Shown here piece after piece: positions 16,417 through 20,942 of a stretch of DNA of 20,942 nt; within the stretch, counting starts at the first letter, position 1; the number at the start of each line of letters is the position of its first letter. The translations under genes were made by a program, and so were the position numbers. This DNA comes from JAOSJT01 sp035914695 (GTDB taxonomy: Bacteria > Bacteroidota > Ignavibacteria > SZUA-365), in contig JAMIQH010000165.1 of assembly GCA_035914695.1 (NCBI GenBank), positions 1-20,942 of the forward strand, read 5' to 3'. The notes beneath the pieces are model-generated. The model was given only the letters and a program-made list of their open reading frames with translations. It was not told where the DNA came from and searched no databases.

Positions 16417-17429
16417 GGGTACTCCACCTGCCGTGTGACGAGCACGGTCTGCTCGTCCAGCGCGAGCAATTCCAGCAGCAGTGTCCCCGCTCTGGACCAA
16501 CGCGCGCTGGCCTCGCCGTCCCGAGGCCAACGGAGTTGCGCAGGCAGTGTCACGGTGCGCGCGCGCGGATTGAGCAGCACCAGTGTCAATCGCTGTCCGG
16601 GGCCGATGGCTACGAAACTCAAGGCCGCGTCCTCATCCACATCCACCAGCAACAGCGATGTCTGTGCCCATGGCAGCACAGTGCCGGCGCGAGCGGCCAT
16701 GCGCGCGGAGGCCTCGTGCATGCGGCGGGTAAGCCGCACGCTGCCGTTCACATACAGTTCGGTGAAATCGGGAGAAGCGTCCAGCGTCATGGCGATTTGC
16801 GGAAGCGCCGCTCCGGCGTCCACACGCCCATGATGAAAGGTGATGTGGTCGAAAGCCCAGCTTTTCGACACCCCGTCCCCGCTGGGTCGATCGATGGCGG
16901 TTTTCATGCGGCGGACGAACGCGCCGTTCTCCGCGCGCACGTCCAGATTGTGTTCGAACCAACCGTGATAGTCGTTTTCAAAATTCAACCAAAAGCCCGC
17001 GGCGGCGGAATCGCGTCCCAGCACGTTCCAGCCCAGATAGGCCACGTCGTTCACTCCGTCGCGACTGCCTTCACCTTCGTAGGAGCGGAAATACCATTCG
17101 AACGATGTCCGTGCGGTGGGGCGAAGCGAAAAACGCAGGGGTGCGCGCCCGGCGGATTCGGAGAATTGCAAATCGCGCACGTCCGCCACGTCGTCATACC
17201 CGGCGGAATGTGGTGGACTGCCCTGAGCATGTACAGAACAGCGCATCGCCGCGTACAGGCAGCAGGCGATCAGCAGCGTTGGGAACGCTCGAGTGAAGCG
17301 CTTGCTACCGACGCGAGAAACCGCCTCGTTGCGCCACGTGATTTTCAGATATGATGATCCCGTGTCACTCCGCGCATCGCGGCGCGGATGCGCCGTGTCG
17401 CTTGTCGACTGCCGAAGCGTGTAGGCCAT
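16413..17429 (-). CDS. Secreted protein of unknown family, 338 residues
   Basis: No family is recognised. The ATG at 17429 lies 13 bases after the stop of the propeller gene, and the gene's own stop overlaps the next start as ATGA, so it sits inside a tight operon. A hydrophobic stretch at ~49-62 (FPTLLIACCLYAAM) ending SVHAQ near residue 69 looks like a signal peptide, but it follows an unusually long basic n-region of ~48 residues. There is no in-frame ATG, GTG or TTG nearer the core. The mature part is beta-rich with many aromatics (EWYFRSYEG, YLGWNVLG, FWLNFENDYHGWFEHN). The C-terminus (LTLVLLNPRARTVTLPAQLRW ... LLLELLALDEQTVLV) resembles the beta-sandwich that caps many glycoside hydrolases, though no catalytic motif was found. 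No T9SS sorting domain. A carbohydrate-binding or accessory role is only a guess. Confidence 0.8.
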   Translation of the reverse strand: MAYTLRQSTSDTAHPRRDARSDTGSSYLKITWRNEAVSRVGSKRFTRAFPTLLIACCLYAAMRCSVHAQGSPPHSAGYDDVADVRDLQFSESAGRAPLRFSLRPTARTSFEWYFRSYEGEGSRDGVNDVAYLGWNVLGRDSAAAGFWLNFENDYHGWFEHNLDVRAENGAFVRRMKTAIDRPSGDGVSKSWAFDHITFHHGRVDAGAALPQIAMTLDASPDFTELYVNGSVRLTRRMHEASARMAARAGTVLPWAQTSLLLVDVDEDAALSFVAIGPGQRLTLVLLNPRARTVTLPAQLRWPRDGEASARWSRAGTLLLELLALDEQTVLVTRQVEYP

Positions 17430-17442
17430 CGCGTTCGTTCCG

Positions 17443-19944
17443 TCAATGCAGACGCAGCGTGCAGGGCTGCAGCACATACACCCAGTAGCCGCGTCCCGGA
17501 AGAATCTCGGTCGGCGCACGATAGCTTCCGCTCTCGTATTCGTACAGCGATCCGTCGAGCATCGCGCCGGGCGGATCGGCTTGCAGGGCGCTGGCGGGTT
17601 TCCCCGCGCTCACAGAACCAAACAGGAACCAGCGACCGCTGTCGGGCACATCCACGACGATGGAATCGATGGACGCACCCGCGAAATACGCCACGGAGGT
17701 TCCAGTGAAAAATCCCCAGTACCCCAGCCCATTGCGCAGCGACTGCACCTGCGTGTATTGATTCGTTTCAAACGACCACAACCCGCTCGGCGCGCCGGGG
17801 AACCACACGTTCACCCCCGTGCGCAGCGTGCGGACGGGAAGCGATACCAGATTCCAACCATTGGCCAGGGGAAGGGCGAACGGTGGCGTGTACGCAGCCA
17901 GCCGCGACGATGCCCTGCCGCCGGCGCGGGTGAATGCTCCACCCACCACCATGCCTGAGTCGCTCGATGCGATGGCGAAAACGGTGGAGTCCAGGCCCGA
18001 TCCCGCCGCGGTCCACGACGTGCCATTCCATAGCGCGCAGCCCCGCGAAGGCAATCCCGCGACCTGTGTGAATTCCCCACCCACGGCGAGAAGACTGTCG
18101 TGCCGGACGAGCGCGAGAACGGGACCGTTCACCGACGAAGTGGGCGCCGACCACTGTGTTCCGTTCCAACGCGCGAAGAAGGGTCTCGACGCCCCTCCGA
18201 TCACGCTGAACCTTCCCCCCACCATCAGCACGCTGTCCACTGCCCGCAATGCGTGGACAATGCCGTTGGTTGATGTGCTCACAGCGCTCCATCCGGTGCC
18301 GTTCCAACGCGCGATATTGGGTGCGGGCGTCGCCCCGGCTGTGGAAAAGCTTCCTCCGGCATGCAGCATGCCCTGAAACGTCTCCAGAGCGAGGACACGA
18401 TGGTCCATGCCACTGCCGAGCGCGCTCCAGGACAATCCGTTCCAACGTGCGATGCGATTGACGGTACTCCCCCCCGTTGAGCTGAAGAGTCCACCTGCGT
18501 ACAATTCGCCGTTGTGTACGTGCAAAACGTCCACCGCATTGTTGAATCCCGCGCCCACGGGTTCCCATACGCTGCCATTCCATCGCGCGATGCGATTCAC
18601 GAGCGCCGTGTCCGCATGCGTGAACGCTCCGCCTGCGTAGAGAACTCCATTGTACACGGCCAATGCGAACACACTGCCGCTCAGGCCCGCTCCGAATGAT
18701 CGCCAGCGACTGCCGTCCCATCCGGCGATGTATTGCGCGTTCACACCACCTATACGAGTGAAATCGCCTCCGACAACGAGGAGACTGTCGAAAGCGACAA
18801 TCGCGCGCACGTTGCTGTTGGCTCCCACGCCCAGCGGACTCCACAGCGTATCGCGCAATATGGCAACGCCGCGCGCGTCGATACTGCCAGCCCGTATAAA
18901 GGCCCCTCCCGCGAGCACACCATCCGCTCGACCCGCGATGGCGAATACCGCGTCGTCGCTGCCGCCACCCGGCGAAGTCCAGCTGCCGCCATCCCATACG
19001 ACGAAGTGCGACAGTGGCGCACCGGCCACCGTGGTGAACGTACCGCCCGCGTGTATCCGTCCACCCCGTGCGTGCAGCGCGCGTACGGGAGCGTTCGTCC
19101 CGCCGGCGAACAGCTGCCAGTTCGCACCGTCGAACGCCGCCAGATACTGCACATTGGGAAGCGGGGCGATGAAAAACGATCCACCGAGCAGCAGCGTTCC
19201 ACCGTCATGGGTGATGGACATGGCTGTGCCGGAGAGGTTGCCTCCCACGGATTGCCACTGCGCGCCGCTCCACCGCGCGACACAATTGGTAAAAGCGCCG
19301 GCAATGTACAGCGTGCTGTCCACCACGAGCAGGGCTCGTACCTCGGCGTTGGTGCCGGTGGAAAACGGATGCCACTGTCCGTTGCGATACTTCGCCACAT
19401 TGTTCATGATGGCTCCTCCACCCAGCGCGAAAAAGCCACCGACCACCACGCTGTCCTTCCACGCCGCAAGCGCGTACACAGTGCCCACCACGCCGGCGCC
19501 GAGGGCACTCCATGCGTTGCCATCCCAGCGCGCGACGCGGTTGACCACCGTGGTGCCCGCGCGGAGAAACGCCCCACCGGCGTACACACCATCGCTTGCC
19601 ACCGTCAGGGCAAACACCGTGCTGTCCACACCATCACCCAGCGGATACCAGTTCGCGCCGTCCCAGCGGGCGACATTGCGCGCGGGGATGCCACCCACCT
19701 CGGTGAAGGAACCGCCGATGTAGACCTCGTCGCCCGTCGTTGCTATGGCATGCACCGTGCCGTTCGTGCCCGGCAGGGCGAAGCCGTCCAGCCAACCCAC
19801 GTCCGTCGATTGCGCGTGCAACGTGACCGATACACAGAGCGCGAACAGCAGTGCGAAGACCGCACGCAGCACACCGGTCGATTCCCCGCTTCCCCGAAGG
19901 GAAAACCTCGCCTCAACGCCGCAGCGTACCGACTCGCGCTTCAT
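17443..19944 (-). CDS. Secreted tandem-repeat (propeller-like) protein with 14 units and a GWNLVSLPV/GYWVYV C-terminal module
   Basis: 833 residues from ATG 19944, which has a strong GGAGGGG ribosome binding site. The signal peptide core is AVFALLFALCVSVTLHAQ, ending near residue 45 after a ~27-residue basic lead. Residues ~62-690 are 14 consecutive units of 46 residues with the pattern G.V.AL....D.VY.GG.FT..GG....ARW(D/N)G..W..LG.G, like delta-60/kelch-type blades. Unit 4 is seven residues short (TNCVARWSG joins directly to its FT). Fourteen units would suit two seven-bladed propellers, but the fold is inferred. Residues ~690-833 contain NGWNLVSLPV and LPGRGYWVYVLQPCTLRLH, a module I associate with secreted proteins in this assemblage; it is not the standard T9SS sorting domain. 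Second gene of the run, 14 bases after the dockerin-like gene. No enzymatic motif seen; binding or surface-structure role inferred. Confidence 0.88.
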   Translation of the reverse strand: MKRESVRCGVEARFSLRGSGESTGVLRAVFALLFALCVSVTLHAQSTDVGWLDGFALPGTNGTVHAIATTGDEVYIGGSFTEVGGIPARNVARWDGANWYPLGDGVDSTVFALTVASDGVYAGGAFLRAGTTVVNRVARWDGNAWSALGAGVVGTVYALAAWKDSVVVGGFFALGGGAIMNNVAKYRNGQWHPFSTGTNAEVRALLVVDSTLYIAGAFTNCVARWSGAQWQSVGGNLSGTAMSITHDGGTLLLGGSFFIAPLPNVQYLAAFDGANWQLFAGGTNAPVRALHARGGRIHAGGTFTTVAGAPLSHFVVWDGGSWTSPGGGSDDAVFAIAGRADGVLAGGAFIRAGSIDARGVAILRDTLWSPLGVGANSNVRAIVAFDSLLVVGGDFTRIGGVNAQYIAGWDGSRWRSFGAGLSGSVFALAVYNGVLYAGGAFTHADTALVNRIARWNGSVWEPVGAGFNNAVDVLHVHNGELYAGGLFSSTGGSTVNRIARWNGLSWSALGSGMDHRVLALETFQGMLHAGGSFSTAGATPAPNIARWNGTGWSAVSTSTNGIVHALRAVDSVLMVGGRFSVIGGASRPFFARWNGTQWSAPTSSVNGPVLALVRHDSLLAVGGEFTQVAGLPSRGCALWNGTSWTAAGSGLDSTVFAIASSDSGMVVGGAFTRAGGRASSRLAAYTPPFALPLANGWNLVSLPVRTLRTGVNVWFPGAPSGLWSFETNQYTQVQSLRNGLGYWGFFTGTSVAYFAGASIDSIVVDVPDSGRWFLFGSVSAGKPASALQADPPGAMLDGSLYEYESGSYRAPTEILPGRGYWVYVLQPCTLRLH
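17875..19761 (-). repeat. Protein-level tandem repeat: 14 units of ~138 bp
   Basis: The DNA period is 138 bp (46 codons), except unit 4, which is 117 bp. Copies share words such as the plus-strand tccattccatcgcgcgatg and gttccaacgcgcga types (the ARWNG motif), but overall divergence is high, so the array is long-established rather than freshly amplified. Units 9-11 (RIARWNG, RIARWNG, NIARWNG) are the most alike. Confidence 0.85.
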
Positions 19945-19949
19945 GACCG

Positions 19950-19956
19950 CCCCTCC
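19950..19956 (-). promoter_or_regulatory. Strong ribosome binding site for the propeller-repeat gene
   Basis: GGAGGGG on the minus strand, with seven bases between GGAGG and the ATG at 19944, inside the 14-base gap after the previous stop. It fixes the start and shows that this organism uses Shine-Dalgarno pairing. Confidence 0.8.
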
Positions 19957-19958
19957 GC

Positions 19959-20942
19959 TCAGTGCAGATAGAGCATTTTCCGCGTGAAGCGCGTGCTGGG
20001 CGTGAACAGCGTGTAGAAATACATCCCGCCCGGTACCACGCTGCCATCGTCGGCAGTGCCGTCCCAGAACACATTGTGCTTGCCGGACTCGGCCACACCG
20101 GTGTAAAGTGTGCGCACCACTTCGCCCAGAGCATTGCTGATCACCAAACGTACCTCGCCGCGCGCGGGAAGCTGGAAGGGGATGCGCGTGGAAGGATTGA
20201 ATGGATTCGGATAATTCTGTCCGAGCTCATACGCAGGCAGCACCGGAAGCTCCCTGTTGCTGTTCGGTGTGCCATACACCAGAGAGACCTCGACATCCGC
20301 CAGCGAGGTGTTGTCCTCCTTCGCGACGATCAGTTTTTTGAAACCGACCTGCAGCGGATTGGCGATGTCGAACACCATGTCGATCACCAGACGATTCCCC
20401 GGCGTGACCAGCGTGCCACCCGACAGATCGAGCGCGAGAATGCGCAAGGTGTTGCTGGAGAAGCCGTACGAACCGGGTCCCCAAATCGTACTGACCTTCG
20501 CGGTGTCCGGCACCGAGGGAATGTTGCTCAGCTCCAGTTGTATGCCTTTGACATTCACCGTGTTTTCCAAACGCACCGTCACGCCGCGCTTGTTGACATA
20601 CACGGTGACCTTCGCATCGGGCGAAGCCGCTGGCGCGCTGTGCGCCACATCACCCGAAGGAGCCGAAACGGCATGGAGCGGCATACCATCGGGGTAGGCG
20701 CCGTTGAGAATCACCTGTTGCGTCAGCGCGAGGTCCTTGACATCGATCATATCGTCACCTGTGGGCCAAGGGGAAACGTCCGCGCGCACGAAGCGATCAC
20801 CGCTGTACGTTACCCGTCCGAGAATCACATACATCAGGTCGAGAAGGTCGTTGATATTCACATCGTCATCGTAATTCACATCCGCTTTGTTGATGCGGTT
20901 CACGAGACGAATGGTGTGCGAGGGCTCCACCGTCAGCATCGC
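19959..20942 (-). CDS. T9SS-secreted protein, 5'-truncated: dockerin-like loops, beta-sandwich domain, canonical sorting domain
   Basis: The frame is open to the right edge (327 visible codons plus stop), with a codon preceding the first Met at 20939, so the true start is probably outside. Counting from that Met: residues ~18-40 (ADVNYDDDVNINDLLDLMYVIL) and ~53-79 (ADVS...GDDMIDVKDLALTQQVIL) are two calcium-loop-plus-helix halves of a dockerin-like domain. Residues ~108-225 are a beta-sandwich of cohesin/adhesin type (VTVRLENTVNVKGIQLELSN). Residues ~238-326 are a textbook T9SS type A sorting domain: LGQNYPNPFNPST, VRLVISNALGEVV, GGMYFYTL and a final RKMLYLH. In known dockerins such loops bind calcium and dock to cohesins. 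It is the first visible gene of the operon; the missing N-terminus would carry its main function. Confidence 0.9.
   Translation of the reverse strand, partial: AMLTVEPSHTIRLVNRINKADVNYDDDVNINDLLDLMYVILGRVTYSGDRFVRADVSPWPTGDDMIDVKDLALTQQVILNGAYPDGMPLHAVSAPSGDVAHSAPAASPDAKVTVYVNKRGVTVRLENTVNVKGIQLELSNIPSVPDTAKVSTIWGPGSYGFSSNTLRILALDLSGGTLVTPGNRLVIDMVFDIANPLQVGFKKLIVAKEDNTSLADVEVSLVYGTPNSNRELPVLPAYELGQNYPNPFNPSTRIPFQLPARGEVRLVISNALGEVVRTLYTGVAESGKHNVFWDGTADDGSVVPGGMYFYTLFTPSTRFTRKMLYLH

Noticed and set aside
16417..16530. Upstream start at 16530 for the Gly-rich protein
   Set aside because: It overlaps the end of the preceding gene by over 100 bases, whereas ATG 16416 gives an ATGA overlap, a ribosome binding site and a proper signal peptide.

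Overview
All eight convincing protein genes and the single tRNA gene lie on the minus strand, so transcription runs from the right edge to the left edge. The DNA is GC-rich and uses TGA and TAG stops in the ordinary way. Three products end in a type IX secretion (T9SS, Por-type) sorting domain, and the envelope proteins are of the OmpA / thrombospondin-type-3 kind. This points to the Bacteroidota–Chlorobi–Ignavibacteria assemblage. Several starts have clear GGAG-type ribosome binding sites, which core Bacteroidota often lack. Together with the giant choice-of-anchor-D proteins this leans, by inference only, towards a Kapabacteria/Ignavibacteria-like or other Chlorobi-side lineage. I see no mobile element, CRISPR array, integrase or toxin-antitoxin pair.

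Right part (20942 to 12985), a tight run of secreted-protein genes: a 5'-truncated protein with dockerin-like calcium loops, a beta-sandwich and a canonical T9SS sorting domain; after a 14-base gap, an 833-residue protein made of 14 tandem ~46-residue propeller-like units; after 13 bases, a 338-residue secreted protein of unknown family; then, through an ATGA stop/start overlap, a 1143-residue protein with a very glycine-rich segment, ASH-like units, a cohesin-like domain and a T9SS sorting domain. The spacing suggests one operon.

Centre (12984 to 6388): a 206-base gap with a possible sigma70-like promoter precedes a 2076-residue TTG-started giant protein. It has a YCF48/BNR-like propeller, 14 ASH/choice-of-anchor-D-like units, a cohesin-like domain and a T9SS sorting domain. 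Its C-terminal ~230 residues follow the same plan as those of the upstream gene. A tRNA-Glu(CTC) gene follows with its own well-formed promoter and intrinsic terminator.

Left part (6202 to 1): a compact operon of a UshA-like 5'-nucleotidase, a small cytochrome-c-like lipoprotein (ATGA overlap) and a SpoU/TrmH-family RNA methyltransferase (17-base overlap). After a 170-base gap come two tandem outer-membrane beta-barrel genes, clearly paralogous in their N-terminal domains. The complete one also carries thrombospondin type 3 calcium repeats, 14 perfect-length 39-bp (13-residue) Gly-rich repeats and an OmpA peptidoglycan-binding domain. The second runs off the left edge.

Taken together this is mainly a cell-surface/secretome region: large T9SS cargo proteins built from repeats, outer-membrane barrel proteins anchoring to peptidoglycan, and a few housekeeping or envelope enzymes. 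No intergenic stretch exceeds about 210 bases.
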